Below, piece after piece: positions 35,733-50,300 of a stretch of DNA of 64,000 nt. How positions within the stretch are numbered: position 1 is the stretch's first letter; every line of letters starts with the position of its first letter. Source of the DNA: Liolophura sinensis (lineage: Eukaryota; Mollusca; Polyplacophora; Chitonida; Chitonidae). The stretch is taken from the NCBI RefSeq assembly GCF_032854445.1, contig NC_088301.1:56556512-56620511 (forward strand). Reading direction: 5' to 3'. A model generated the notes under the pieces. The model was not told the origin of the DNA. It did not search any database and saw nothing but the letters and a program-made list of their open reading frames with translations. The position numbers were made by a program, and so were the translations under genes.

Positions 35733-38700
35733 TATTATGTATAAATAAAAAAAGTAACGTCAGTGTTATAATTTTAAATCAGGTTTCAACATGATTGTGT
35801 GTGAAAACCGTTCTTATGTTAGGAACAGGCATTCTTTTGTTTCCACTGTATTTGCTCATTTAATAATATTTACATGCACAGCCAAAGGCACCCAGACAGA
35901 ATAGTGGGTTAATAAATTAACAGAAAGATAAAAAATTAGTGGTAGAAAAAAGCCATTTTTGATCTGTACATCACATGGTTCTAATTTCCATTGTCATCAG
36001 TTAATAACTTGAATGTGTGCAGTTTTTAAAAGTCATTTTGTTGCATGTTAATGTGTTATGAAAGTTGATGATTCAGAACTTGTTGATAACTAATATTTCA
36101 GTAGATTTCTTGGTTTATGATCAGCATTTCTGGGATTTCAATCTTCAGAGACGGTTACATATACAGCTCTATAGGGCTATGTTTATGTAGAATCAAGCAT
36201 TGTTGAGAACAGTGTGCTACATGACATGGTTGTCTGTAATCGCTGTCCATATCTGCATCCAATGTATGTCAGTTTAGTAATATGTTTCATCTTGCAAGCG
36301 TGCACTAGACCAAAACTGCTCTCTGTACATGGCTAACACAGCTTACATCTTATCTGCCATATTTAACATGTGAATGTTCCACAAATGTTTGTTCGGCCAT
36401 ATTCGGAGACAGCAGGTTGAGCCTTCAGCTTTTTCCATGTAGGCCTATATTTGGGGTAACTTGAGATGTAAAAAAGTTCTGAGTGTTGCTGAGTGATTAT
36501 ATGGAAATTTCAAAAATGGCGAATGATTGCTCAGATGATGCTCGTAGGTCATGTACACCTAGATGTTTTGGTCCAGTGCACGTTTGCAAGGTACAGCATC
36601 ACTAGACTGACATACATATGATGAGAAATGAACATGGATTACAACCATGTCATGCAGAGGACAACCAACATGTTGAGGACAGCAAAATGAGAACCAATTA
36701 CTGCCCAGTAAGTCATTGCTGTCATGTATCACTATTTCTACATAGCCATAGGCCCATAGAGCTACTACATGTACAGTTATGTGCACATGTACAATGTACG
36801 TCTTGTACAATATTTCCTGTGATTATAATAAGTCAGTTTTGCATTTCAGAGGGCCAACATTTTTTTTAACAGAAATGTCGCAAGATTTTGACATATGAGC
36901 TGTTTGCTAATTTTCACTCAACAGCCTATGATTTAACCTAGTGGCAGCTTGCTTACCAGGTTAAATGTCTGGTTCATTGAAATTCTGCCTTGAAAATCGT
37001 TTCCCCATTCTACAGTGGCTTATAGTAAAAGCAATATGGAAACTGAAAATGGCAATGTTATGTTGAAATTTTACCGTCTTATTGGCCGTGAAAAGCAGTT
37101 CAACCTTAAACTTCAAAGGGCACTGACCATGACTGGGTACTAATTTGACCATGGCTCTATTGTGAATGTAGTGTACGCTCATCCTGAAATTGTAAATGTT
37201 GCTTATACATTAGCTGAACATTTAGTTGTCAAATCTCCTGTCTAGTGGATTTATATTTGAAGTTGTTAGTGTGTTGCTTTAGTAGCAGCATGAACAGAGC
37301 AGAGAGATCCATGAGGTTACGTTGAACCAGCACCTAATGTAGGTCAAATAGTGCAGAGGTCATGACTCACTGAAGTGATGTACTTTTGATCTTGATCTGT
37401 TTATAGGAAGAAAATAACTTCATATCTCTACGAAATATGTGCATAATTACATCTTATACTCTTAGACAAAGCAAAGATTCTTGGAAATAAAAGTTAAAAC
37501 AGTGAAGTAATTTAATTTGAATTGTCTTCAAGTATATTGTTTCATTTTATTCAGTGTATTTAATTTTATGCTCTTAGGACTCTTATTTATGGGTCATCTT
37601 TTCAATTTAAAAAAAACCTGAGATAAATGCAGAACTTTATTTATTGCATTTGTTCAGGTACAGTATATATTTACAGCAACTTTTATAACTATCGTTGAAG
37701 TTATCTTTTTCATAAAACTGAAATACCCAAGAATTTAGAATGACATATTAAGATGTGCTTGAGTGAATTTAGGCTGGTAACGCATACTTACAGATATTTC
37801 AGAGAACATGCTACTGTAATATGCTGCGGTATTTACTTGTTCCTATTAAACAAGACATGGTGAAATGCAGGTAAATTTGAAGATGTGGATTCCCAACCAC
37901 ATGAATTCAGCACTTAGTTTCAAAATGATGCATGTGTATGAGACATTCATTTATCTACATGTAATAATACTATGTATCATCAAAACTCATCACAGTCATG
38001 CCAGATCTAATAAAGTTTCTTTGTAAAAAAATGAAACTCAGACATTTATGAAATCAACACCAGAATTACCAAAACATTTTCTAGTTTTAAAGATTATTTG
38101 CACGTTTTTATGATTTGAACTATTCTTCAAGCTTTCTCAGTTTCTAGTTGTTCTTGATCCTGAGTGAAGTTTAATAAGTATTAACAAGTGTGTTTTATTG
38201 AGTAAAGGTCAGCTAAATAGATCAAATTAAACATATGTACCCATGCTACATGATTATGCATCAGGGCTCAAAAAATTATGCCACCAACTTGGCATTGGCA
38301 ACATACAAATGATATGGTTAGCAATTTGCAATATTTGCCTACGTGGCAAATCTATATTTAACTTGCTTGATACATTGGTGAAGAAAAAGTGTAAATCGGC
38401 TAACATGTTATGTTTCGTCAACATTCAGCCATCACATCATACGTGTCGGTGAACACTGTCCACACTTGCCTTGTAAACTAAAGGCTGTGAACAACGCTCT
38501 TTCATTGAATCTGTTACTAAGAAGACCCAAAGCTGATACCACTACATGTAACTTGGCCAAAAACAAATTTTCAAACGCTGACATGTACATCTTAACAGTT
38601 TCAAAATATTCCATTCTGTGAATGCCAAAAAATCACACATTCATGATCTGAAAAAGGAGAAAACTTAACAGGGCTGAAAGGGGCCTACTACTCCAAACTT

Positions 38701-39029
38701 GTATATGTATGAATATGTAAGTGGTTAACTTCATAACATGAAACTGTCATTAAGCCAGACAGAACTTGATCCCAGCTGCAGTGTTCATTTCTTTTTTTTT
38801 CTTTAAGGACTGATTTGTAGGGAAAGCGCTTCCATGCTGCTTCTGCATAATTTTCCAGTGGAGGACTTGGACGAGCTAAACAGAAGGTCCAAATGACAGT
38901 AGAAAGTATTGTTTCTTCTGCGAAGTTGTAGTGTGTGTGTACATTGTATGGTGTCTCTGTACATGTTTATTTGTCACATAGTAAAATAATTACTGAATAT
39001 GAGCTACAGTAGGAGGTTGGGTTATGACT

Positions 39030-39135
39030 TAGTTTTTAAGGATGCTTGTCTTTCTCTCAATAGGACACACAAAGTGTTAGTTCAGTTCCAGTCTTCGCAG
39101 CACCACAAAATTCTTCTGCCTCCACTGCTTTGGAG
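39030..39135 (+). mobile_element. SINE head fragment
   Basis: AGGATGCTTGTCTTTCTCTC then AATAGGACACACAAAGTGTT resembles the head of the SINE at 24715. The body and tail are not recognisable after it. Confidence 0.45.
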
Positions 39136-39670
39136 GGTCTTGGTCGCAAATAATACGGAGCTGAAATCATTCAGACTTGTAGTGGTATTGCATTAAGTTT
39201 GTCAAAGATCACTGGCTTAGTATCTATTTCATGATCGGCGGGTGGAGGAGGGGAGAATTTGTGTGTCATTGGTAAAGTTCTTGTCTAGGAATTAATGCAA
39301 AGGGTTGATGGTTTAGTCTGGATTCTACGGTTTTCCTATCAGATCACTTTGACTGTCATATTAGTGATATATTATCTGGTAGAGCTTAATACCAGTAAAA
39401 CCAGAAAATACACTACATGTATGTTGTTGAATTTGAAAAATGTTTATGTTTGTATCGTGCAGATTTTATTGTATACGATCCTGATAAAAGAGAACCTTAG
39501 TGAGCTCTCTTAAATGTATATTGACTGTTGTCATACATGCATTTGGGAGGGTACTAACCTTTTCAAAATGGATGCCCTGCCATGTGTATCATATTGAACT
39601 TAATGTATGTACATACCTGTATGGTACTATGTTTCGGTTATGATGACATTTTGTGTTTGTCTTTTTTCAG

Positions 39671-41385
39671 ACTACAGGTCTACTGCAAGAATTGGGGGAT
39701 TCTATGAAGCCATCCAGGATGTGATCCAAGCGGTCACATCGTTAAAATAGCCTTCATCTCATTATGACAGACTTGAACTGAGGTGGTCAGTCTGTGGGTA
39801 CACTCTGGCAGAATGAGGAAGTTAGAGGGAGCCGCACTGAAAAAAACCATGGCTGAGCTGAAGAAAGGAAAAAATGGTGAACTTCTGAAGGCTAAAGGGA
39901 AAAGGTTGCCAGCAAAGAAAAGTGGTATTTTGAGAAAGGTGAAGAACAGTCCTTCCAGTAAAGTTGCTGAGGAAGGGGAGCACTTGTCTCTGAATGGCAG
40001 AGCTGATTCTGATCACCTGTTAAGCTCACCCCCTTCTCTCAAACATATGAAAGAGGAGGGAAATGGAGGGGTGAAATTCATGGAGGATGAAACAGATCCA
40101 TACTGCCCCGACTTTGATGATGAACCAGCACTCCTACCACTTATTGGGCGAAAAAGAAAGCCAATGATGAATAATTTTGATAACGGTGTGACTTTAGATA
40201 CAGTGTCAAGTGGTGAAACTGTGTCCATGAATGGAGATGTGAAGGAGAATGTCATTAAGCAGATGAACACAGCTTCGACGAGTGACGTGCCTGGTGGTCA
40301 GCTTCCGAATGGGTCAGAATATAATGACCTGAACGGTAGCACTAAAAATACAAAGAAAAATAAACTGAAAGCAACTCAGAATCAGTCCCCTGAAAATAAT
40401 GGTGGAACAACAAAAGTGAAGAAGAAGAGAAAAGAGTCTATAGAAAGTAGTGCTGATAACTCTGGACACAGTCCTCCTAAGAAGAAGAAAAAGGAGAAGA
40501 CTGTGGTGAAATGTGAAACATGTTCGAAGACATTTTCATCTGAGAAGCTTTACACACGACATCTGAAAATCTGTAGCTTGGATGAAGAAGAATTAAATAG
40601 GTTACAACCACACAAGTGTTCTGAATGCGACTATCGGTCACCTAAAAAAGCCATGGTTACGCGACATTTAGAATCTCATGGCATCTATAAATGTGTGAAG
40701 TGTAACTTTGTGGGAGACAGCAAGGATGCGTTCAGAGAACACACCCTGGAAGCTCACAAAGACAGGGCAGACATGAAGCTTTGTCGAGTCTGCTCACGCT
40801 ATGTCAAATGTGACACAATTACGTTAGAGCAGCATATGAGTGAGTGTAAAGGAAAGGTGCCCCTCTACTGCCCAGAGTGCAAGAAAGAATTTAAATATGA
40901 ATCCTCATTGAACGTTCATTTGAACTCTCATTACCCAGACAGACCAAAGAGATTTTCTTGCCAGCAATGTGACTATAAATCTAATTACAAAGCCAACTTG
41001 CAAAAACACATTACATGCATGCACGAGAATCGTGTACGTAGTGTAAAATGTGACCTCTGTGCGAAGTTGTTTTATTCTGAGGAAGCCATGAAAAGACATG
41101 TTAAGCTACATGCTGATGACAGACCATACATTTGCTCAGTTTGTGGTCATGCATGTAGATCTCTATCAGCATATAAATCTCATCAAGAAACACACAAGCC
41201 CAACAACTCATTCTTTTGTACCATTAATGACTGTGCTGACGGCTTCCGTACGGCTAGCCTTTTGAAGAAGCACGAGCAAACCTTCCACCATGTGGTACAA
41301 AAACACTTCCATTGTCGAGAAAAAGGCTGCAAATTGTCCTTCTTCAAACGGAGTCATCTAAGGAGACATGAAACAACACATACAG
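39671..41385 (+). CDS. Zinc-finger gene exon with start codon and fingers 1-10
   Basis: The acceptor TTTTTTCAG precedes 39671; 39671-39812 is 5' UTR, and translation starts at ATG 39813 (MRKLEGAALKKTMAELKKGK). The donor ACAG|GTAACA follows 41385 at phase 1. It holds ten zinc-finger units, for example CETCSKTFSSEKLYTRHLKI and CREKGCKLSFFKRSHLRRH. Reading past the donor gives a stop at 41453, so the intron is needed to continue. Confidence 0.85.
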
Positions 41386-44300
41386 GTAACATTCTTTTCA
41401 TGTTGGTTAGTTGGTGTCAAAAGATCTATCATATAGTGTATGGACCGGGGTAGAAATGTATTTTTAAAACTGCCTGTCACAGAGACGGGTAGATACTTGT
41501 ACCTGTCACCTGCAGGTATCTACCTGTCCCCATCAGTCTGACTTTTAGAAAGTCTAGTGCTCTTGATTGCCATTGTCGCATTTTGCAAACGTATAATTTC
41601 AGTGTGGTGAAATTATTTTTCGTCAACATCGCCACCTTGACGAAGCAACATCGCATAATCAGCCTACCTTGTTACAAGAATATTTGGTTTCAGTAGCATT
41701 TTTCCTTTTTATTCAATATTCTGTCAGGACTGGGACTTCTGCACAATCATCCGATTGATATTTACTTGCGGGAGTTCAGTCTGTACATGTGTAAACATTC
41801 GCTTCCAATTTAAGGGAAACAACCGAGGATCTGGTCTTTATGCATTTAGATTTATATGTGTGTGCCTTGCATTGTTCCCCTTTACACCTTGGACGGCACA
41901 TATAGTCCTCGAGCGAGAAAAACTAGAAAAGCAGTCCTAAAACTGTACACTTTTGAGCAATAGGAAGAATATTAACTTCAGATTTTAGTATTTATTTATT
42001 TGACTGGTGTTTCACGCTGTACTCAACAGATGTACTTTATATGACGTTGGCTAACAACGACTCAGGAATCGTGCGTGACTCTTCAATTTTTGATTCACTG
42101 CTCTGCATATACTGTTCTCTAGTTCAGGTTGAATGGCACTTGTTGACACTGTTCGTTCCATCATAGCTGTGCACCCTTGCGAAAGAGTGTCAGGAAAAGC
42201 ATTTTCCTAATGAAAATGGCTTCTTGCAGTTTGAATTTTGCCATTGCTATGATAACTGAAGAGCACTCTTCAATGTTGAAGGTACGTTTGGTACGAATTG
42301 AATGCGTAAATACGATAGGTTCGTTGACGATGATCTTGTCCACTAAATGACGTCCTAACAGAGAGTGTTGACTTGTTCGGGTCGAAAATGATGACTGTCT
42401 TGTGACAACACTTTCATTATGAGAACGCCAAGTAAATATACAGACTTCACAAACATAGACATGCATGGATATTGACTTAAACATAATTGTAAACTTATTG
42501 ATCATGTCCCTGTGACAGACGAATTTTTTTGTTTTGCTGTGATTTTTTTATCACGTTTTGCTGATAAAAATTGCCTGTCGCCGACACGTAGACAGGCGTT
42601 ATTTCAACCCCTGATGGATGTACATGTACATATAAGCCAGTGAACTAAGATACAGTAGACGATCCTTCAGAGTACATGTAAATAATATGTCTCTCTGTTG
42701 ACTGGTTATTATAATGAAATGACCACAGGGTGAAAGGTTTTTTGAACAGGTTTTTAATGGGTAATTCTTAAAAGGTCCCCTGCACACATGTTCAAGAGTC
42801 GTAACATTACAGCAACAGAGTTATTTCCCCTTGTATTGTGACACCACACATTCATGACACTGTAGGGCTACATGTCTTGCCTCAGACCATGGCAGTTTAT
42901 AAAGAAAATATTGCAGCCAGATTTTAGATCACTTTTTTGCTTCTATAATATCCAACAGCACTACAGAATATATTCCAGATAATTTTAGCATTTGTATCAG
43001 TATTAAATTGCCACTATTTTAAATACCGACCCAGGTTAAATATTGCAGGTTGATCGTAGCTTGCCATTAAGTGACACATATGTACCACAAAGGGATGTCA
43101 CTTTGCTGTTGTAATTTCTTATCTAGAAAAACGCTGCATTGAAAAACAAATATATGTACTCTGAAAAAGAAATCTTCTTCTATCAGAGCTGTTCTAAGGT
43201 AATAATATTGGGGTCCGGTCATCACCGAGACAAGATTATCAGGAACTCCTAAGATGCATGTATTTTCATGTAACAAGAACCATCAGAGCACATGTTCACA
43301 TCCTTTAGTGTACCAGTAATAACCTGTGCCATTGCCTGTGCCTGCATGACATTCCAGTCCCCAGTTTTCCAAGCTACAACTTCTCAATGCTCTGGTCCAA
43401 ACATGTTTGGACTGAGGCTGATATATCAGAGAAGAGTAAAACCTTGGATAGATTTAGGGCAGATTAGAACAACATGCAGGTACAACCTGTCAGAGTAATT
43501 TTACACTCTGTTACCTTGATATCGATTGTCACTTAATAGTTCATATAAAAGGGTTTTATCGTCTGCAGTTATATCGTGGGGTCCAAACTAAGCAGCAATT
43601 TTTAGAAATGACCATATCACGTCACAAACTGCCTAATCATAGGCTCATGACATACACAAAGGTGTTCCTGCACATTAGATGTCGGTACCCCGCATTCAAT
43701 TTAGAAGTTTTCTACAATCTGAGTTTGATAACCCTAAAAAATCAAATTTTTGTTGAATTTATCTAAAAAAATGATAAATTGGAATTCCAAAATTGTTATG
43801 TCAAAGACATTGATTCCCTTTTTTGATACTCCAAATGGTTTGTCTCATTACTGACTGATCAGTATTCTTGATTTTTTATCAATACCTTCTGCAAATCAAG
43901 TGACAGTTTTCCATCCATCATCATATAAATCATTTATGTTTTAATGACGTGAAGAATTTGGAAGGAATTTAAGAACTTATAATAGCTTTGTTTGAAGTCC
44001 AGAATTGTACCGTCCTGCTGTAATCTGGATTTGATTTTTGTGTCATGACGTTCAAACATCTTATAGCTGATATTAGAAGAGTAAGCAAACTCGCTGAATT
44101 TGTATCTGACTTTACAGAGGTCGTAATTCGCCTGTATTTGTGTCCTGTCTGCGAGTCCAGTTTATTTTGAATGTTCATTTTTATCCAAGCAGGATACATG
44201 TAGTATGACCGTTTCGACGTGAGTACAGTTAAGTCAGTCTGCTTAAGATAAAGATTCATTCTTTTTGGGTTTTATTGAGGAGAAGTATTATAGGCCCCTA

Positions 44301-47300
44301 TTTGAATGGGCTGCGTTGATCAAAGTTTTGGTTTATGGCAGCCATATGAAAAAACAGAGACTCTGACTCAAGTGTTCATTTCAAAAGAAAGATTATGAAA
44401 CGAGTTGGATAAAAAGAAGAGATTTGTGATTTCACCTTTGCCTAATTTGCTTTTGCATTTCTTTGATGCTTAACACTGCATTTCCTTGTGCCTTAAGCAA
44501 TACACCCGTGCAATGTGAATTCAAGAGATGCATATGTACTATGTGTTAATTACATGTAGGTATGACTGACCAACTCCAATGGGGGAATTTCGAGTTCGAA
44601 CTATGTTATCGTTAAAGGTAGAAAAAGTCCAACTGTATCATGTGACCTGTCAGAAATGTTAGGCAACTATTTTGATCACATTTACTATAACAAGGGCGTC
44701 ATAAAAAGTAAAATTAGAGTGGAGGAATGATAGGTAAGATTGAGGAAGTTCCTAGAGGTAAGAGATGGCATTTGTGCCTCCGGAAAAGGGTGAGGGAGTT
44801 GATCAGTACATTAATGTCAGCAAAGCTTGCCAAACATTTTTCACCATTCACATGACACAGTAGGACTGTTTTTACCTTGACAAAAGAGTTCCAACTTAAG
44901 ACTTTCCTATTGATTTGCGTGTGCAATTTTAATTGTGGATGGAAACAGAGATACAGGGAAGTTGATGTATTGCCTTATTAACCAGATTGTCAATTGTCAG
45001 GGACTGGGACTGGGTCAGGGACTAAATATCAAAAAATGTTTCCTAAAAGTGACTCAAGACAACCCATAGTTTATTTAATACCAAATGTTTGTTTAACCCT
45101 GTGGGTTACGCAAAAAAGTTGCTATCAGAATGGTTACATCAGAAAGGTTAAGCAAAAAGATCGTCATGGAGATTCTTGGTGGTGGTGTATAGTTAAATGG
45201 CCTGTCAAGTTAATGTTTGAAATTGACCCTCTGTGTGATCCTTTGGTCAAAAAATATCACTTTAAAATATCGTAAATCACTAAAAACATAATTGCAACAT
45301 GTGCATGTTAATGTGATTGTCTTACATGTACATTATTCATGTCACTGGCCAAATGTATGCTATTCTGTAATTTACACATACATCTATGTATAATTTGAAA
45401 GCCAGAGCTTCAGAAACTCAAGAGGGTACATTGGCCATGTGATAAGCTATTGATTGGTACATCTTACTGTTCATCAACTGGCTCTGTGTTATTCTGGTTC
45501 CTTTCATAATAGTGAAATTTAAACAGATTAGAGAATGGCATTATAGCAAACTCTGATTGGAGAGATTCTCTTCCTCTGACTCCAACCAGATCTCTCTACC
45601 TATCCATTTGCCCTTGTTTCATGTAGATTGGTCAAAACTGAACACTTTTTTGTTATTGCTCGAGTTTGAAGATGGTAATGAACATTGTTGGACAATAATT
45701 CATCTTTATGATCCATTCACAGCTCATGTATATTCTGTCATTATACATGTATCTGCAAAACTAGTTTCCACATTTAATAAAGTTTCATACTTTAATTCAC
45801 TGATGCTCACCTCCTTTCTGTGCTCAGTTTATATTCAGCTCCAAAACTACTCAGCAGAGCCAAATGCAGTGAAACTTCATGTACATATGGGTTCACCATA
45901 CGTGGGCCAAAACTATTTGATGTACAGCGAAACTTGTATACATTTGTAGCCCATTGTGGTGTTATTGAATACACTGGCACTATACACAGGTAGGGGTTTT
46001 CAGTCCCCATTGTGAGTTCAAATCAAACTCGTGCTGGATTCCATGGCACTTGTACGTGGGAAGGTCTTCTAGCAAACTGCAGATGGTCGTGGGTTTCCAT
46101 AATGCAGGCCGCCGTCTTCGGTGAAACATTCTTGAGCAAGGCGTAAAACACCAATCAAATAAATCCCCATTGAATCAAGCACATGTTAATCGACTTTGTA
46201 TAATTTGCGAAAACTGTCATATCTAGATGCCCATGGAGAGCTGTTAGAAAAGGGAGATAAGCTGAATAACTAATTCATATGGCAATGAAGCCTCTAAAAC
46301 ATAACATTAGTCAATATTTGACATCAGAAAACTTCTCACAAAGTATTAATCCAAAGCTGAGATGACAGCAAATCAGGATGTCAGTATATTATAGAGGAGT
46401 TTGACTTGCTTTGATCCCAAGTGTTTCCCATTTTTTATTGAATTGCACAGTTTATCAAATCTACAGTTTTCTCTGTAACCATAACCAAGATGCATACACA
46501 TCTTCATACTTTTAAACAAGATGTTATGTTTAAATTTAATAAAACAAAGCAGTACCATTCAGTTTATTCCTGGAGTGATGCTGTTGTGGAACAAATTGAC
46601 ATTTTACAAAGGCTGCTTCCATAACTGTACAAGACATGAAAATTTGACTGTAGCTATATTGTTTGTTTGAGATTGTAAACATCATCTTCATTTTCTGCAC
46701 AAAACGTTTCAGTATCTACAGGGATCGGGTAGTTATTCAGCAACTGCTGTTGATGTTTTCTTCAAATGATATCGATTGCCTTCTTCACAACCTTCAGGCT
46801 GTCTATCACATGACACCATATGCAGTTGATAAAAATGTATGAGATAGTCTCTTATGAGGTACCCAATAAGCCAATGTTTATCATTTTGGTTTATTCCAGT
46901 ACATGTAGGCTTCTAATAAAGGTACAATGCAGTGTTCATCCCAAATCATTCATTCAGTCTAATAAAAGTGTACATGTATGTTCACATGGATTCACAAACC
47001 AGATTACTGGCTGTGATATTGCTAGTAATACATAATCATTTGTTCAAATTTCCAGTGACCCCAGTGTATCCCACATTCATGTTACCTAAAATGATATGGA
47101 CTGTTCAGTTACAGTAGGAGAAAAAGGAACTGATCCAATTAACTAAAATATTCTCATAATTTTGTGCCTTTTTGAGGTTCATTTGTTCTTTATTAACATT
47201 GTTGTTTGAGGGAGGGGCAATCATATTGTATGATCGGTCATCTCTTACATTGTTCAAATTGATCCCATAGCAACACCCTTACGGCATGTACAATTGATGT

Positions 47301-50300
47301 TACTTTAGTGATAGCGTGAAGGGCATAGCAAATAGAAATCAATTCTACTTCAAACTTGCAGGGAGAACAAATATGTGCTGTTCCACGGAATTTACTTGAA
47401 CCTCTATACATTTATTATCAGAATCATTGCAACCAATGTGCTCACCTTTATGTACACGTAGTGTGTTGTAGCACAAAAGGTTAGGCTTAAACACTAAACC
47501 ACATGTACATATGTGTATGGTGGACCTTTCAGGTTTTCAGCAAAAAAGGAAAGAAATATTGAAGCAAAAGGAAATAAATGCGAAATGCGCTAAGTGGCCT
47601 AAAATGTCAAAAAGAAATTCAAACACAACAGCAAATATGGCTCACACACCTCACCTTTATGGGGATTTTATTTTACTTTTTAATGTGATCAAGAGCAGTT
47701 TTGATAAGTGATCAGAAGAAAAGTACTGAGATCCACCCCCCAAAATTAATATCAATACTTTTATCTTGTCAGGTGAACGGAAGTATCGGTGTGAGTGGGA
47801 AGGATGTGGAAAAGCCTTTCGACATGCAGACAACCTTAAGGTTCACATGAGGCAGCATACAAATGAAAACCCAGTCAAGTGTGAGCTGTGCAGCTTTACA
47901 TGCAAACAGAAAAGCTCACTGAAGTGGCATATGGGTAAACGGCATCCTGAGGATGATAAGAAGAAGAAAGTTTTCGTTGACACTCCTCAAGATGATTGGG
48001 CATTCTGGAGGCTGTTATGGCTGTAATAGGGCCAGACGGCACTGGACTAGATGAAGGTACAATAGGACAAACATCTGAGGCTCTGAAGGAATCCAAAACT
48101 AGTGGCAAGAAGAAAGGAAATGAAAACTCGAAAAAGAAGAAGTCTTCTGGACAGGGCAAGAAGAAACTGTCAAAGGGAAAAGCAAACAATTCTTCCAAGT
48201 CTGACAAAGCCAGCGGAAAGAAAAAGAAGAAAAGTATAGCTGCAGACAAAGTTGAAGATGGTGCAGAAAATGATGATGCTGTGAAACCTGAGAATATCGA
48301 AGACAACTCAGCTGAAGATAAATCATCTCCAAAGGGAAAAAAGAAAAAAAGGTGCTAAAGAAAAGTCTTCAAAGACAACTGGAAAATCAAAGGGCAAGAA
48401 GACCAACAAGTCTAAGGTTAAAGCTGAGGTAGTAACTGAAGAAGTGCAAGATGAGCAAGAAAGTGCTGCTAAGACACCTAAGAAAAGACAGAGGAAATCT
48501 CCACAAGGGAAGGGTTCTTCGAAGGAGGTTAAAGATTGTGATGCTGAGCAAGATGCTACTGAGTGTGCTCCAGTAAAAGTCTCTCCACTGAAAGGAAAGA
48601 AGGTCACCAAAGGTAAAAAGCTTAGTAAGTCAAAAGCGTGCAAAGTGGCTAAACACAAAGGGAAAACTGCTGGAAGAGCTCATGGTAAAAAACGACCATT
48701 AAAGGGCGCTAAAAAGTCACCTAAAGCATCGTCTTCTAAGTTAAAAGGTAGTGCTGTTGTAAAAGATGAGGCTGTTGAAGAAGTTGTAGAAGAAGAGATG
48801 ACTGTAGAAGAGACTCCTTCAAGGAAGAGAAAGAGAGGAAGGCTAGATGACCAAACAGACCCTGTGATCGTCAAACCGAAGAAAGCCAAGAAAAACCCAA
48901 CTAAGACTGGTAAATCGAAAAAAGCATCTGCAAAGTCAAAGAAAAAGCCTGCCAAAGCTAAACAAAAGAAGGCACCAGCTAGAACAGAAAAGGTTGAAGT
49001 AAAGGATGAGGTGGAGCCTACAGCTGAGGAAGAACCCCCAAAGGAACCAGAAGATGTTGCCCCAAGTAATGACATTTCTGATGAAATCAACAAGGTGTCT
49101 GAAGAAGCAGTAGCAGAAGAACAGCCTCCAGAAGAGCTTGACAGCGACAGTGATTTGTGGGGAAATAATGATGATAACAACACCGAGGAGCCTGATAGAA
49201 ACTGTGATGCTGACGACGAGAGGGACCTAGACAATGATGATGATGTGGACAAGCTGAGTGAGGCTGGTTTCTTGGGTGACATTGACAAGCCACTTGGTGG
49301 AGCTTTGGAGAAGCGTTCTGTGGATGATGATGCAAGGAGTCATGTGTCTGATGCCAACAACAGTGTGAGCGATGTGGCTTCGTTAGACGATGCTATTCCG
49401 GATACTCCACCTCGAGCTCCTATGAGGCCCAATGATAATGAAGAGGAGGTTGATGAGAACGATTACTACCAACCTCCACCATCCCCTCCCCACATGGAGA
49501 CATTGGACTCTGTGGATCAGCGCTCAGTAGAAAGGCAGGACTCGGAGCAGACTGTCATTGACAATAGTCTGCCCCACAGTAACAATACATGCACACCTCA
49601 GGATGTTCTCTCGGAGGAAGCTGTAGTAAAAGACTCAATGCCACAGCCTGACGCCACACCCACATATGTCCACACTCCTCAATCTCAGCAGCCAGAAGCA
49701 CCGCCACCCCCCTCATCCTACAGAGAAGGATTACTTCGGCCAGTATTTACAGGACCTGCCAACTGTGGAAGGACAGGCAGCACCTCCTGCTCCCACCCAG
49801 GAGTCCTCACCTGGCCAGGTACCCGAGGACCTCACTAACATCCAAATCCCCAGCGGCAATGTGGAAGGAACAAGTGATGAAATAAAGGCTTTAGACCTTC
49901 GGCCAGAGCCTGTCAGCACAATTACTCACACACGGCTCCAACGTGAAACGGTCACAGGACTTGCTGCGTCTAATATAGAAAGGGAAACAGTCAGCACTAT
50001 CACTCACACAAGCAGGACAGTGCAACCGTTGGTTACTCAGCCTTCATGCATCCCAGTACCAGGGATGCAAACTGATGTTATGTCTTACCAGCGGATGGAA
50101 CTTCTTGCTTGTGGAAGACCTGATAACTTTATGCAGCAGAAGGAGTCATCACTCCAGAGACTTACCAGCATCACATATCAAAACTTTGGTAGTTTAGACT
50201 CTGTTAATCCGACCTGTAGGGACATGAACTACCTCAGGCCCAGTGAAAACATGTTCCCAAGGTCCTGTGCTGGAGGAAGCTTCATGCGCGTCACAGATGG

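Larger units (their letters stand above)
34480..39670 (+). other. Probable first intron of the zinc-finger gene
   Basis: About 5.2 kb without an exon I can support. It contains a 144-bp tandem duplication at about 35445-35732 and a SINE-head fragment at about 39030-39135. If the 34479 donor is not used, this stretch is simply upstream sequence. Confidence 0.3.

Noticed and set aside
45557-45949. 130-codon + strand open frame in the zinc-finger gene intron
   Set aside because: No domain, no flanking splice sites and no phase agreement with the zinc-finger exons.
48680-49288. 202-codon antisense open frame rich in Ser/Phe/Leu
   Set aside because: Mirror of the Lys/Glu/Asp-rich coding strand of the zinc-finger exon.
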